Assembly: GCA_021432635.1 (NCBI GenBank)
Contig: MU270039.1
Coordinates: 62,001 to 126,000 of the forward strand
DNA: 64,000 nt
Direction: 5' to 3'
Origin: Thozetella sp. PMI_491
Taxonomy: Eukaryota > Ascomycota > Sordariomycetes > Chaetosphaeriales > Chaetosphaeriaceae
Shown piece after piece: positions 1 through 10,252 of the stretch. How positions within the stretch are numbered: the stretch's first letter is position 1; each line of letters starts with the position of its first letter. The notes below the pieces were generated by a model. That model saw only the letters and a list, made by a program, of their open reading frames with translations, had not been told where the DNA came from and made no database searches. The position numbers and the translations under genes were made by a program.

Positions 1-689
1 AATTAGTTCCACATATAATTATTCATTATTAACAAAGGGTAGTTAGATTAGCTAGTTAACCTTATTAATCACAAGTATATATAATTACTTACTTTCCTAA
101 TTTTTACTTAGAAGATTTACTATTTATAAAGACATATCCTCTAGTTAATACCTATTTATTAATAGAATAAAAAAGCTCCTCTTAAGAGTTAAACTTACCT
201 TTAAGGGGAGGTAATCAGCTAGAAATAAAGCTATATTAATCAAGCTTATATTATATTACTTAGGTTTAAGATCTTTTATGAGACACATTTATATAGATAT
301 AGTAGATATTACTAGTGTAATATATAGGGGGGGTAGGGGGGGTAGTTTAACTAGCTTACTAGCTGTTTTTTTTTTACTTTTTTTACTTTTACTACTTTTA
401 CTACGCTTTTTACTAGTTAATATTTACAATATTTACAACTATATATCTATTATACTAGCTAGCTGCTTTATTTTTTAAAATATAAGGGCATATAATCTTA
501 GATATAGTGGTTGTAGATTATCCCTCTCCCCCCTCCCTTATATAAGAGATCCTAGGGTTAGGGTCTAGGCTTACCTAATATTAACAGTACCCACTAGATA
601 ATAAAGCAGTAGTACCTACTGCTATATAGGACCCCTAACGACCTATATATACTTATAGAAAACCACAGCTCCATGCCAGCCAAATTCGG
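1..689. other. AT-rich gene-free block
   Basis: The sequence is visibly dominated by A and T, with many TA-rich stretches and two short G runs near 328-343. Open frames here are short and have low-complexity Leu/Phe/Tyr composition, so I call no gene. In this group of fungi such blocks are usually RIP-degraded repeats. I cannot recognise the original element. Confidence 0.6.
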
Positions 690-691
690 TA

Positions 692-766
692 ACGTAGTCT
701 ATAGGTGGGCCGATTATATATGTGGGCCAATCACTTATTATTATATACTAAATCATGATTTTCTCA
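692..766 (+). repeat. Left terminal inverted repeat of the MITE-like element
   Basis: This 75-nt arm begins ACGTAGTC and ends TTTTCTCA. It pairs with 1054-1128. Differences from the partner arm are T/C or A/G only. Confidence 0.8.
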
Positions 767-1053
767 ACAGCCTTTCACATGTAAATATAAAGGAATCTCT
801 TTATAAATAAAGTTATAATCTATCCCAAGGTTTTATATATATATATAATTTTCTTAAGAGTTTTAAAAAACTTTATTATATAATAATTAAGGAGAAAAGA
901 AAGAGTAGAGACATATATCTCTAATTTTCTATTATTATATTTAAGAAAATTTTAGAAAATATTTTTAAACCGATTATTTAATTTTATATTCTTATTAGAA
1001 AAGTAATATAAAGTATTATGTTTTACTATAAAGAATTAGGGGCTTAAAGTTGG

Positions 1054-1128
1054 TAAGAAAATCACGATTTAATATGTGATAATAAGTGATCGGCCCACAT
1101 ATATGATCGGCCCACCTATGGACTACGT
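1054..1128 (-). repeat. Right terminal inverted repeat of the MITE-like element
   Basis: Read on the minus strand it begins ACGTAGTC and matches 692-766 with eight transitions. A TA dinucleotide follows at 1129-1130. Confidence 0.8.
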
Positions 1129-1130
1129 TA

Positions 1131-2111
1131 GTCTAAACTATGACCACATGCTGTTTTTTTGGAACTAAGGAGATAAGACGGCCACTTATCCGACGGGGGT
1201 GTATGTAGTGGAGGACGGCATGGGCCAACCTAGACTAGAATAGTGGAGAGAGATGATAAGGGGATCGGGCTCCGACCATTCGCGCTGTAGGCAATGGATA
1301 TTTTTGGATTCTGTTTCGCTCCTCCTGGAGAGCTTCCTGTTTGTTGCCGCATGATTCTTCCCGCTCGACGGCGCTTCACCGAGCTGAGAGGACGAGTTCG
1401 AGAGAATGAATCTAGAAACGCTCGACAACGGGCTACACGACGGCGCTGGTCGGCCGAAGCGCTCGTCTATTGCATGCCGAAGGTTCGTTTCCTCCAAAGG
1501 ATGGAATTCGTGGCTGCGATAGCCTTGATATCCCGACATACCACTTACACAGCCTCGGTTCAATCCCTAGATGTCGTCGGCTCCGAACAAAGTGTATGCA
1601 GGACGACAGGCCCGTACCGTGCATACCCTGCCGCCAGGCCGGACCCAGAGAAGCAAGTTCATGGTAGGGTTGGCAGGTTGCATTACTTCAGTTCCCTTCT
1701 GATGGGCGCTTGATTCATTAGTTCATACCCTGTCCGGGGTGACAATGCAGACAGAACAGTAAGAACCTTTCTTAACCGTACGGCATGGGCGATGAAATTT
1801 GAGCGTTAGTTTCGAATGCGGCGTGCAATGCTCGAGAGCATATCCTCATCCAGGTATGCTTGCTCCAATTTCATCTACATTGATGGGCTTTCGATAGGTA
1901 CTAACTCTGGATTATTATGAAGCGAGAGCCACGATGCCTCCAGAGTGTGCGTGCCATCCGATATACTCCCCTGCATTTTAACTCATAGCTTGTAGAGAAC
2001 CATCGTCGACGAACCAGGGCACAATTTCGTACATAATAGCACGCAAGGCCGAGATCTATTCAGCCTCAGACATATGGACTCTATTACCGCCGGCCTCAGA
2101 GCTCATAATAG
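1131..2111. other. Intergenic stretch upstream of the transcription factor
   Basis: Base composition changes abruptly at about 1140 from AT-rich to balanced. Overlapping open frames on both strands at 1186-1713 shadow one another. The only recognisable piece is the zinc-finger remnant annotated separately. I see no conserved gene in 1700-2111. Confidence 0.4.
1515..1667 (+). pseudogene. Remnant of a Zn2Cys6 binuclear zinc cluster
   Basis: One frame reads GCDS, then 16 unrelated codons, then CRRLRTKC (from 1572) followed by a CxxC pair and RQAG. This matches the C-X6-C-X8-C-X2-C core of fungal Zn2Cys6 DNA-binding domains, but the sixth Cys is missing. The first Cys pair is separated from the core by 48 nt that end in TAG like an intron but do not begin with GT. 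The frame stops at TGG-TAG near 1665. It probably once encoded the DNA-binding end of the regulator at 2.1-4.0 kb and now looks broken or uses a splice form I cannot reconstruct. Chance similarity is unlikely for the CRRLRTKC core. Confidence 0.5.
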
Positions 2112-2156
2112 GCTGCCGAGTATTCCTTCATACCTGCCTACAAGTTGGTGAGTGCT

Positions 2157-4007
2157 ATGGGACTTCTTGGTCGAGACTCCTACGCAAAGCTCTGGGATTT
2201 AAACGAGCATGCCAAGATATACTTACCTCCTATGTGCCAAGGGTTCATTCCGAAGGCGCTCTTTTTGGAACAAATAGAGAACTCTCGCGACTCAATCAAT
2301 GTCTTCTTGCTGCTTAGCATGCTTACTATTTCTGCCCGCTTCACCCCAGACCTGTGCGCCCGGTTTGGAGATGGGAAGACGGCGTCAGAGTTCTTCATGG
2401 ACATCGCCCATGTCATGATTGCCGAGGAAATGTGGAACATTTGTCTCGAGAATGCACAGGCGTTCTTCCTCCTGGGTATGGCGGACTGGGGCAGAGGGGA
2501 TCGAGAGCGCAGCGCGATCAACATGGGTATCGCTGTGAGGATGGCCGGAATCTTGCGGCTGCACCGGGAGGAGACCTACGCAGTCTCTTCCAGCACCCCG
2601 GCTGACGAGGTTGTTAACAAAGAGAGCGCAAGACGGACGTTCTGGGCCATCAAGAACCACGACAACCTCTACACTCAGAACCACCTGCCTGTTTCATTTG
2701 CTAAGTCCGACATCACGACGCTTCTGCCGGCGGAGGAGGCAGATTTTGCGTTTGGGAGATCCCCCCCGGTCCGGGCAGCTCTGGCGGGCACTGCTCCTGC
2801 CCTGCAAGATCCCTCGCTGACTTCATTGACTACCCGCTCTCTGTTCGCAACACTGATCCAGACCCATGATTTCTGGGGCATGATCGCGCGAGATGTCTAT
2901 AGTGACGAGCAGCAGTCTGCATCCGCAACCACGCTGCCCCCATGGGAGCCCGATAGCCGATTTGCACGCGTCTCTGAAGCGCTCCGCGAGTGGGAGATGA
3001 ACATACCGCCACAGCACAGATGGTCGAAGTGGAACCTCCGCGGCTACAAAGCGGAGCATGTCGACCTTGCATATCTCTCCATCGTGACTATCACGAGACT
3101 GAATAATATTGTGCTCCGCCGCATGTATCTCCCGGAAATGATCGCTGGAATCCCCGTCCCTTCGGCAACGAACCAGCAGAGGCTAGAGAACCCATCTCGC
3201 GCCGCGTTCTGGGAGAACATGGCTAATGAGCTGTTTGCCAACGTCTGGGGACTATATGAGGCCATAGACGTATGGCACACCCTCCGATCTGCCGAGGATG
3301 GATTCCCAGCCATGCTCGCTTTCTGTACATACGTCTGTGGCTCTCTGGCCTCACACCTTTGTGCCTGGCCCCAACTGTGCCCAGATCGCGTCTCCTCGGC
3401 TGCATCAAATGTGGAGAATTCCCTCCGACTACTTTCCACATTCGAAGACAAGTGGCCGATGGTATCGGAATGGGCCACAACCCTCAGAAAAGTTACTGGG
3501 TGGTCGAAGGCTCACGGCAGTATGTCCGTAAGCGAGGTCTCTAGACAGGAAGCATTGCTTAACGCATCAGTGGGCCACTCCCCGGATGCTACTAGAGCGC
3601 CTCATTCTCCCCTTCCCAGTCACATCGCCGCTCCGGATGCCGAGCAAAGTCTCGCAAACGATCGAATGCGAGGCGGCGGCAGGTTGCCTCTCCATGGCCA
3701 CGCGGGCCAAGAAGCGCCGTCGACCGTGGACATCCCGCCTCTCGCCAGCTCAGCTACAGATGACCTACTCCTACTAAGTCATGTGGCGGCCCACAGCTCA
3801 TACGCGCAAACCCATTCCCACTCGGATGATTCCAACAAAGTAGCATTCCGAGTCCCAGGGCCGTTCTCGCAGAGCCCTCCACACATCACATTTGCCGTTT
3901 TAGAGGAATCGCCGACCACTGTCATGCTAAGGGAGCCTTTCGACAGCGACTTCGCAGACATAGTTCAAGGATACATTAATGTCGACTGGGCCGGGTGGCA
4001 GTCATGA
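2157..4007 (+). CDS. Fungal-specific transcription factor (middle homology region), 5' end uncertain
   Basis: An uninterrupted frame of 617 codons from ATG 2157. It is open upstream to 2112, just after a possible acceptor (AATAG). The first half resembles the fungal transcription-factor regulatory region (Fungal_trans): helical segments, then an RRTFWAI motif near residue 165, the family's usual R-R-x-F/W-W signature. The last third is low-complexity and rich in Ser, Pro and His, as expected of an activation region. No DNA-binding domain lies in this frame. A damaged Zn2Cys6 core lies about 500 bp upstream in another frame. It is therefore either a spliced Zn2Cys6 regulator or a regulator that has lost its finger. 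It converges on the minus-strand hydrolase at 4106 and is the obvious candidate controller of the cluster up to 14.5 kb. Confidence 0.75.
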   Translation: MGLLGRDSYAKLWDLNEHAKIYLPPMCQGFIPKALFLEQIENSRDSINVFLLLSMLTISARFTPDLCARFGDGKTASEFFMDIAHVMIAEEMWNICLENAQAFFLLGMADWGRGDRERSAINMGIAVRMAGILRLHREETYAVSSSTPADEVVNKESARRTFWAIKNHDNLYTQNHLPVSFAKSDITTLLPAEEADFAFGRSPPVRAALAGTAPALQDPSLTSLTTRSLFATLIQTHDFWGMIARDVYSDEQQSASATTLPPWEPDSRFARVSEALREWEMNIPPQHRWSKWNLRGYKAEHVDLAYLSIVTITRLNNIVLRRMYLPEMIAGIPVPSATNQQRLENPSRAAFWENMANELFANVWGLYEAIDVWHTLRSAEDGFPAMLAFCTYVCGSLASHLCAWPQLCPDRVSSAASNVENSLRLLSTFEDKWPMVSEWATTLRKVTGWSKAHGSMSVSEVSRQEALLNASVGHSPDATRAPHSPLPSHIAAPDAEQSLANDRMRGGGRLPLHGHAGQEAPSTVDIPPLASSATDDLLLLSHVAAHSSYAQTHSHSDDSNKVAFRVPGPFSQSPPHITFAVLEESPTTVMLREPFDSDFADIVQGYINVDWAGWQS

Positions 4008-4105
4008 ATGAGGTAAATCAGTCGCCTGCAATGGACATTCGCAGTGTAGAGCGCACGCTGTACTCATTGGCGTTGGCCCTGGATGGCTAGACAAGCTATC
4101 CATGC

Positions 4106-4798
4106 TTATAAGCTTCTGGTGCTGAGCGCCTCTACACCGGCCTCCAGGCTAACCACGTCGCCATATTTTGCACCAACGTCCATCAAGTTCGCCCAGTGTG
4201 ATTCGTGCCCCCTGTCAGCCACAGCTTCCACCACAACCATAGGTCGGAATCCTGACTGCATGGCGTCAAGGGCCGAGGCCCTGATGCCTCCGCTGGTCGT
4301 AAATCCTACTATTACGAGCGTGTCAACCCCCATTGCTGTTAGCTGTGTGGCCAAGTTTGTACCAAAAAACGGAGATGGGTATTTCTTCGTCAATCGGAGG
4401 TCTAAAGGCTCGGGGTGCAGAGCTGGGTGCTCGAGAGGAGGCGCTGTCAGATGGTCGGGATGCTGCGCTTGGAAGAGGTATGCCGACTTATTCTTGACCT
4501 TTTGCAACCCTGCATCTCGACAATCGGGATGCGTGTATATGGTCTGCGCGTATATAATCGGGACAGTGCCGGCGGCATCACCGCGTGCAGCCTGGATCAA
4601 AGAAGCAATTGCCTTCGCAACACGCTGTTGACTGTCTAGATCTAGCGCAAGAGGTGACGAGTGAGAGAAATACGCCTCGCAGACATCGACAAGGAGCAAG
4701 GCGGCTCGGTTTCCGAAGCCTAAGCGCTTGGTGCGTGACGGGTCACCGCATTCCGCTGCATAGGCAGGATAGGCCGTGGGATCGAGTGGTTGAGACAT
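4106..4798 (-). CDS. Isochorismatase-like hydrolase lacking the catalytic cysteine
   Basis: A single exon of 230 aa with the isochorismatase/nicotinamidase fold. The acidic catalytic residue is in LLLVDVCEAY (Asp38) and the catalytic Lys in LTKKYPSPFFGTNL (Lys138/139). The nucleophile elbow, normally TSGCVRA, reads TSGGIRA: codon 171 is GGC where TGC would give Cys. The frame is otherwise intact and the rest of the fold well kept, so this is not simple decay. The protein may be a non-catalytic paralogue, a binding or regulatory subunit, or a hydrolase using another chemistry. The paralogue at 9266-10029 keeps Cys164. This gene lies tail-to-tail with the transcription factor and in tandem with the alpha/beta hydrolase. 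Confidence 0.85.
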   Translation of the reverse strand: MSQPLDPTAYPAYAAECGDPSRTKRLGFGNRAALLLVDVCEAYFSHSSPLALDLDSQQRVAKAIASLIQAARGDAAGTVPIIYAQTIYTHPDCRDAGLQKVKNKSAYLFQAQHPDHLTAPPLEHPALHPEPLDLRLTKKYPSPFFGTNLATQLTAMGVDTLVIVGFTTSGGIRASALDAMQSGFRPMVVVEAVADRGHESHWANLMDVGAKYGDVVSLEAGVEALSTRSL

Positions 4799-5127
4799 CG
4801 TTTAGGTGACAGCGAACAATAGGAATGCAATCAATTGACACAAGAGCTATGCTACATGGCAAAGGAGTGACGGACACCGGGTGCACTTCTATCACGATAA
4901 CGGCCTCCAGAGGACCCATCCACAGATGGGGCCAGTTAGTCCAATTCTAGTTTAAAATACTGTACTTGGTTGGTCGAATTGCCGGATGCCGGTGGAAAGT
5001 TCCAGCAGGCTACCCAGACCAAGGTAACCCAGCCTAGCGGGAGACGCTCGGGGTGGAGCTCGAGGAGGGCATCCACCAGGCCGATGCATCCCGTACCGAT
5101 GCTATTGCATCCAAGATTCAAAAATGC
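4799..5127. other. Short intergenic region
   Basis: Upstream region of the hydrolase at 4106-4798 and 3' flank of the alpha/beta hydrolase. No gene or clear repeat was seen. Confidence 0.4.
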
Positions 5128-6358
5128 TTATGCGCTCACCGACGAGATAGTCGCAAGCGAGGGATCGTAAGAAGTCCCAAGCTCTCTAGCAAGTACGGCG
5201 CAGGCATCATGCACCAGGGTTTGGCTAATTTTGTGAATACTGCAATGCCATAGGTTAGGTATCATGGCCGACTCCGGCAGCAATATAATTGTCAAGGAGC
5301 TTCTTACCCAGTGAGTACAAGAATCGAATGTGTTGCTCCTTTGTATGACTTGAGCTGGACGTCAACTCCGGCCTCTTGCAGCGCCGTGGCATACGCAAGC
5401 GCCTCTGGAGCGAGGAGATCGCACTGAGCTACAGCCACCCAGGACTTGGGACTTAGGGATAGTATCTCCTTCGGCGCGAAACATGGCGACGCATCCCAGT
5501 TCAATCTGTCTCCTTCGTTCGGGTAGTACATGTTCTGATACCACGACATGCGACCGGGAGTGAGCCAGGGAGAGTGCTGCGATGTTTTCCAGACCGACGA
5601 TACCGTAGCAGTGCTGTCAATGACAGGGCAAATCAGAAGCTGGAATCTAGGCTTGCAAGGCATCTCGGCGTCCATGGCGATCTTCATGGACGCTATGGCG
5701 GTTAAGCACCCGCCGCTTAGGGGTGGTTAGCATAGGCAAAACAGAAAGGACTCCAGGGTCCCGACTCACGCAGAAAGACCTCCGATTGCGTAGCAAGAGG
5801 GGTTGAAATATACCGTCTCCGCAGTTTCCGGGCTTGCGATCGACTTGATGCCCGCAACAACGTCGTTAATTGCAGTCGGGTAGACATGCTCTGGGGCATG
5901 CCGATAGTTGAGGGTTATCACCACGCATCGCACATCTGGGGAGATACCAATTAGCCAAGGGTCTAGAATGCTAGGGAAATCCACGGCTTACATTTGCAGA
6001 CGTGTCTCAGGAAGCCATTGTCGCTGCCTAGCCCGCCATTGACCCAGCCGCCGCCATGAAGCCATATTAGCGATGGCCACTTTCCCGTCGGCGGGCTCCC
6101 CTCTGGAACAAACACTCTGAGCTGCGCATTCCCGACCGTATGGTCGAATACATTCCCTACCTCCACGGGACTCATGCCGCCTTGTGCCTGAGGCGATGTC
6201 TCGAACCGAGAGGCCGGGTCCCAAGGTCTCGCCTCGCTCGGCTTGACGTACTGCAGAACCGCGTCATGGAAGGCGACATACTCCGGGTCTAGGTCGCCGC
6301 GGATGGATGGATGAAGAGGTTGATATACGGTCTTCCCAGAGGACTCCATGATGTTCAT
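5128..6358 (-). CDS. Alpha/beta hydrolase of the hormone-sensitive-lipase (HSL) type
   Basis: A four-exon model on the minus strand: 6358-5992, 5935-5770, 5715-5308 and 5239-5128, giving 350 aa. All introns are GT-AG (56, 54 and 68 nt) and phases agree. The oxyanion-hole motif HGGG is at residues 101-104. The nucleophile elbow GLSAG has Ser177. The acid is Asp277 (CDLLAPE) and the base His307 (GATHS). The family is that of arylacetamide deacetylase-like esterases and lipases, acting on short esters or amides. There is no signal peptide, so it is probably cytosolic. The last exon supplies a C-terminal helix that a read-through of exon 3 would lose. Its neighbours, a tandem hydrolase and an MFS exporter on the same strand, suggest a role in the cluster's hydrolytic steps. 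The substrate is unknown. Confidence 0.85.
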
Positions 6359-6854
6359 GGCCAACGCTTGTGGTGGGACGTATGGTGGACTCGGGCTGAA
6401 CGAGTTTGCTTGAGTTGGGCAGCTTTTGCGGCATTCCAGAGGAAGCGCTTAGAGCTGGAATTTGTATCAACTGCCTATCTCAGACCCGCTTAAGAGCGAC
6501 TGGCCCACGGCTGCTTCCGGCCGAAGCCGTGGAGAAGCCTGCACGTTTTCGAGCTAGCCAGGTCGGTAGACTCAGAGTGACAACATCCTCGCTAGCCGCA
6601 AGTACCGCCAAACCCGGACAGCCTGCGTGTAAATATTCTGGCTTCTTGACTGGAGGCACCTCCCACGCAACCCCCCCCCCCCCCCTTCCAGAAGCTGCAA
6701 AACCACAGCCAAGCCAAAGGCAGTGGCTCGAACTGCAAATAACTAGCAATACGTCTGCTGGTTCATCCGAGAAGCACGATACTATCGTATTTCTATGCCA
6801 TTTGTCTAGGTTGGGGCAGATAATGGGTGCGCATGTATCTACGAGTTCGCATCA
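6359..6854. other. Intergenic region with a 15-C homopolymer
   Basis: It lies between the alpha/beta hydrolase start and the 3' end of the MFS gene. It contains a run of 15 C at 6671-6685. Open frames here are biased by that run. No gene is called. Confidence 0.4.
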
Positions 6855-8744
6855 TCACCCAGCAGATTTTTCTGCTCTCTCCATCGCCTGAATAGTTTCC
6901 TGCGTAGCAGCTGCGCTAGCCACTCCGGCAGCATCTGAGCCTGATTCCTCCGGCGACTTCTTTTTCTCCTCTGCCCGTGACAAGCCCTTGTCCCGAATGA
7001 GCAGCATCAACATCAGGCAGATTCCCATAGCTGCAACCCACACAGAGAACACCGCCCTCATGGCGGCAACGTAGGCATCTAAGAGGCGGTATTTTTGGTC
7101 GTCTGTCAAACCCGACACGTCTGGCGCCTCGAAAATCGAAGTGCGGATTCGCGTCGAAAGCGCCGAGGGTATATCGGATGGAAGGTGGGATATGACCGTC
7201 TTGGAAAAGATAGCAGACGCGATGGCGAGCCCAGCAGAGCCGCCCAAGGCGCGGATAAAATTTCGTGCGCTGATTACTACAGCTCGGTCTGCCTTGGGGC
7301 TATGCGCTTGTGCCGCGACAAGAGCTTGTGGGTAGTCGCGTTAGCACGGCTCAAGCTAGACGTCTTCATCGTGAGTCTCGGGCATTGCTTACTTGGTTGG
7401 AACACCAGTCCGACGCCCGCTCCTTCCACCATCAAGATAGGCACAATGGCGCCGACGGGGAACGACTGTGTGAAGAGGAAGTGGAGGCCCGTCCCAATCA
7501 CCCAACAGATGTAGCCGGCCCAAAGCACTTCGCCGTATCGCTTGAACCGTGAGATATACTGACCCGAAAGGGCTGAGGCCACTGCCTGGGGTATAACGAT
7601 AGGAACAAGGAGGGCGGCAGACGTGAGAAGGTCTAGCTGATGTGCCGTTTGGAAGTAGATGGGCAGCATGTAGAGCACGCTGTAGAACACGATGCCGATC
7701 AGGAAATTCTGCGTAAGCATCGCGGCTAGCGCTGGGTTTCTCCATAACCTGACTGCATACGTTCGGTCAGTCGTCGAGGTTGAGTAACGGGAGGAGCATC
7801 CAGGGTAACATACGAGGGAACATGGGAAGGCGAGCGAATTTCCACTCGTTCACGACAAATGCCACCAAGAATACGGCGCCGATGGTCAGCATGGCAATCA
7901 CCATGGGGCTATTGGCGGCAAACTGCGTGCCTATTCCGGAGATGGGAATGAGCAGAAGAATCGTCCCGCCCGAGCTGAGTACAATGCCAACCCAGTCGAT
8001 CTTCTTGATCTTCACCATTGCCGGCTCAGGTGGGATGATTTGGGGAGGGAGAAGGAAGTACAGGATTACTCCCACCGCTACTGCTAGCGGTGCGATGAAG
8101 TAGAACGTCGCTCTCCATGTTACGTTGTTTGTAAATGCCGCAGCTAGCAACGGGCCGATGGTGTTGCCCAAGCCGACGCAAGACCCGAGGATTCCCTGGT
8201 ACCTTTTCGTCGCGTATATGGTTAGTAGCTGTCCAAATGAGGTTCTCCTGTCCACATTGCCGCAGTGTACTACAGCGGGTGGGGACAGAAGAAAAGCGAG
8301 GGCTACCCACTTCCCACGTTGCTCCAAAGTCGTGATATCCGATACAACCATCATGGTGAGCGCCATGATTCCACCATTGGCCAGACCAGATATGCCACGG
8401 AACGCGTACAGCTGCGTCCCGGTCCGGCTGAAGGAGCAGAGGAGGTCCCCCAAGGCGAGAAGCCCAAGGCAGGTGATTAGAATGACCTTGCGTCCGAGAA
8501 TATCCGAGAGGCGGCCATAGAGAACCTGGAACGAGGTGTTGGCGATGAGAGCCGAGGTGCCAGCCCAGACGATGGTGGAAGAGCTGTTTAGCTCCTGGCC
8601 AATAGTAGGCAACGCTACCGCAATCGAATTCTGGTCGATGTAAGTAACCAAGAGAGCCAATGCCAGTGCTGCGAAGACAATGAGGAGCTTTGCTCCTGTC
8701 AGCAGGTTTGTTTGGTCGTGAATTTGCTCCTTGGCTTCCCCCAT
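6855..8744 (-). CDS. MFS drug/toxin exporter, DHA2 (14-TM) family
   Basis: A four-exon model: 8744-8311, 8202-7814, 7752-7393 and 7324-6855, giving 550 aa. Start ATG 8744 follows a frame that is open only from non-ATG codons. Exon 1 has the A-like loop signature GRLSDILGRK between TM2 and TM3. Exon 1-2 splicing yields RGKYQGILG, the usual form of this family after motif B. Reading through the first intron (108 nt, open) would insert 36 unrelated residues. Exon 3 contains the motif-C-like GAGVGLVFQP. The C-terminus is hydrophilic and charged. Length and motifs fit 14-spanner proton-driven exporters of the plasma membrane. It shares a 0.5-kb upstream region with the hydrolase at 9266 and probably exports a cluster substrate, intermediate or toxin. 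Confidence 0.9.
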
Positions 8745-9265
8745 CTTGTCTGCGGACGTCTGCACTTCCCCTTCACGCTACTATTTGCATCCATAAACGT
8801 CTGCAAATGCCTAGAAAACAGTAGTGCAGAAGACTGTCTTTCCAATCCTCTAATCTTGAACGGCAATATTTTTTTTCTCTTCTTGATTTTGTTATACTCG
8901 TTTTGGGTGTCTGTTTACCCTGGCCCCCTGTCGCACGCGGCCGATAACCGGACGTTCTAGAGGGGCTTGTGCCGGCCGGCCGGCCCCTAATTGCAGGGGC
9001 AAGAGGGGGCGCCTACCACTATCCGACTTTGATAGATGCTAGACAAGCTGTAGCGCGCATATGCCTTTACGACATATCTCCGACGGTAAATGTCGGCAGG
9101 ACGCTAAGTTACGTAGCTAAGGGCTGCACTGCCGATGAGAATCTCAAGACCAGGAAAAGGGTCTCTCTTGAGAGGTCCAATAGTCGTATCTTCATTCACC
9201 TTTGTCTTCATCGTGACTGAGTTAATCGCAAACCCCTTAGCTTATCCCCGTTATCAGCAGCAGAC
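8745..9265. promoter_or_regulatory. Bidirectional intergenic promoter region
   Basis: This 521-bp gap separates divergent starts at 8744 (minus) and 9266 (plus), so it should hold both promoters. It has a GC-rich alternating motif at 8971-8986 (repeated GGCC/GGCCGG), also seen in the divergent promoter near 12.18 kb. No clear TATA box was found. Confidence 0.45.
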
Positions 9266-10029
9266 ATGCTAGGGTTGGCGGTTCAAGCCCACCCTCAGTA
9301 CGAGGGCCTTGGTGCGGCTGGACTTGGCGAAAGACTGGGCTGGGGTTCGCATGTGGCACTTCTGGTCATCGATGTCTGCGCTGCGTATTGGAAGGCCGGA
9401 TCGCCGCTCGATCTCTCACACAACCCGGAAGCTGCTGCGAGCCCCGACTCAATGCGCCGCCTGGTGGCAGCCGCCCGAGGAAGCGGCGTGCCAGTCTTGT
9501 GGGCCCAGGTCCGCTACAACCACCCCGAGATGAAGGACGGCGGTGTGCAGGCCAAAAAGATGAAGACAATTTTGGCCTGGCAGGATGGAGACACACGTGG
9601 TCTAGACGCACTGCTCCCCGGCCTGGAACCTGCAGCAGACGACATTGTCGTCCTCAAACGAAACCCGTCTGCCTTCTTCGGAACCACGCTAGCCACCGAT
9701 ATGCACCTGTTGGGGGTGGATACGATCGCAATTTGCGGCGTGAGCACGAGTGGGTGCGTCCGCGCGACAGCGATGGATGCGATGTGCCATGGCTTCCGCC
9801 CGATGGTGAGTCAAGCATTCCTTCCACCTTCATACACATAGCGTCCTCAAACAGACCAATCTGATGACAGTCATCGCTGCAGGTTGTCCATGAGGCGTGC
9901 GGCGATCGATCGCCTTTGATACAACAGCAGAATCTGTTCGATATTGATGCGATGATTGGCGATGTAGTCTCGGAGGAGGAAGCAGTGAGCGAGCTCCGCG
10001 CTGGAAACCCCAAGGCACAATGTTCTTGA
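9266..10029 (+). CDS. Isochorismatase-like cysteine hydrolase
   Basis: Two exons (9266-9805 and 9883-10029, intron GTGAGT...CAG of 77 nt) encode 228 aa. The catalytic triad of the isochorismatase/nicotinamidase/N-carbamoylsarcosine amidohydrolase superfamily is present: Asp36 in ALLVIDVCAAY, Lys131 in VLKRNPSAFFGT and Cys164 in STSGCVRA. These enzymes usually cleave amide or ureido bonds of small molecules. The specific substrate cannot be read from sequence. It is a paralogue of 4106-4798, which has lost the Cys. It is divergent from the MFS exporter and followed by the NCS1 permease tail-to-tail. It is the likely functional amidase of the cluster. Confidence 0.9.
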
Positions 10030-10252
10030 TTACATGACGAATTCTGTCTTCATGACCAAATAGCATTGTTGTCAATCCCATCAGCTAGTTCCGAGTAATG
10101 GGATCTGGTCTGCAATATCAAGAAGAGAGTAGTGAAAACGTAAGACTAGAATACCAGTATTAAAGGACTAACTACATCTCTTGCCGCCTGAAACTCTCAA
10201 AACTGCCCATCCTTCCCGCCTCGCCAGGTTACTATGCGCTAAGGTGGCATAC

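Larger units (their letters stand above)
690..1130. mobile_element. MITE-like element with 75-bp terminal inverted repeats and TA duplications
   Basis: The left arm (692-766) is the reverse complement of the right arm (1054-1128) at 67 of 75 positions. Each arm contains two spaced GTGGGCC motifs. The arms are flanked by TA at 690-691 and 1129-1130, the target duplication expected of Tc1/mariner-like elements. The interior of about 290 bp is AT-rich and has no coding potential, so this is a non-autonomous element. All eight arm mismatches are transitions, which fits RIP acting on both copies. Confidence 0.75.

Noticed and set aside
555-563. TTAGGG-like word (GGGTTAGGG)
   Set aside because: A single unit in AT-rich DNA, not an array. 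It does not show a telomere.
1186-1713. Overlapping open frames of 60-140 codons on both strands
   Set aside because: They shadow one another and lack motifs, apart from the zinc-finger core kept as a remnant.
6671-6685. Poly-C run as a possible regulatory element
   Set aside because: A simple homopolymer with no paired element or gene relation. It is noted only as low complexity.
8203-8310. In-frame reading through the first MFS intron
   Set aside because: It would insert 36 residues without family counterpart. Splicing gives the usual RGKYQGILG.
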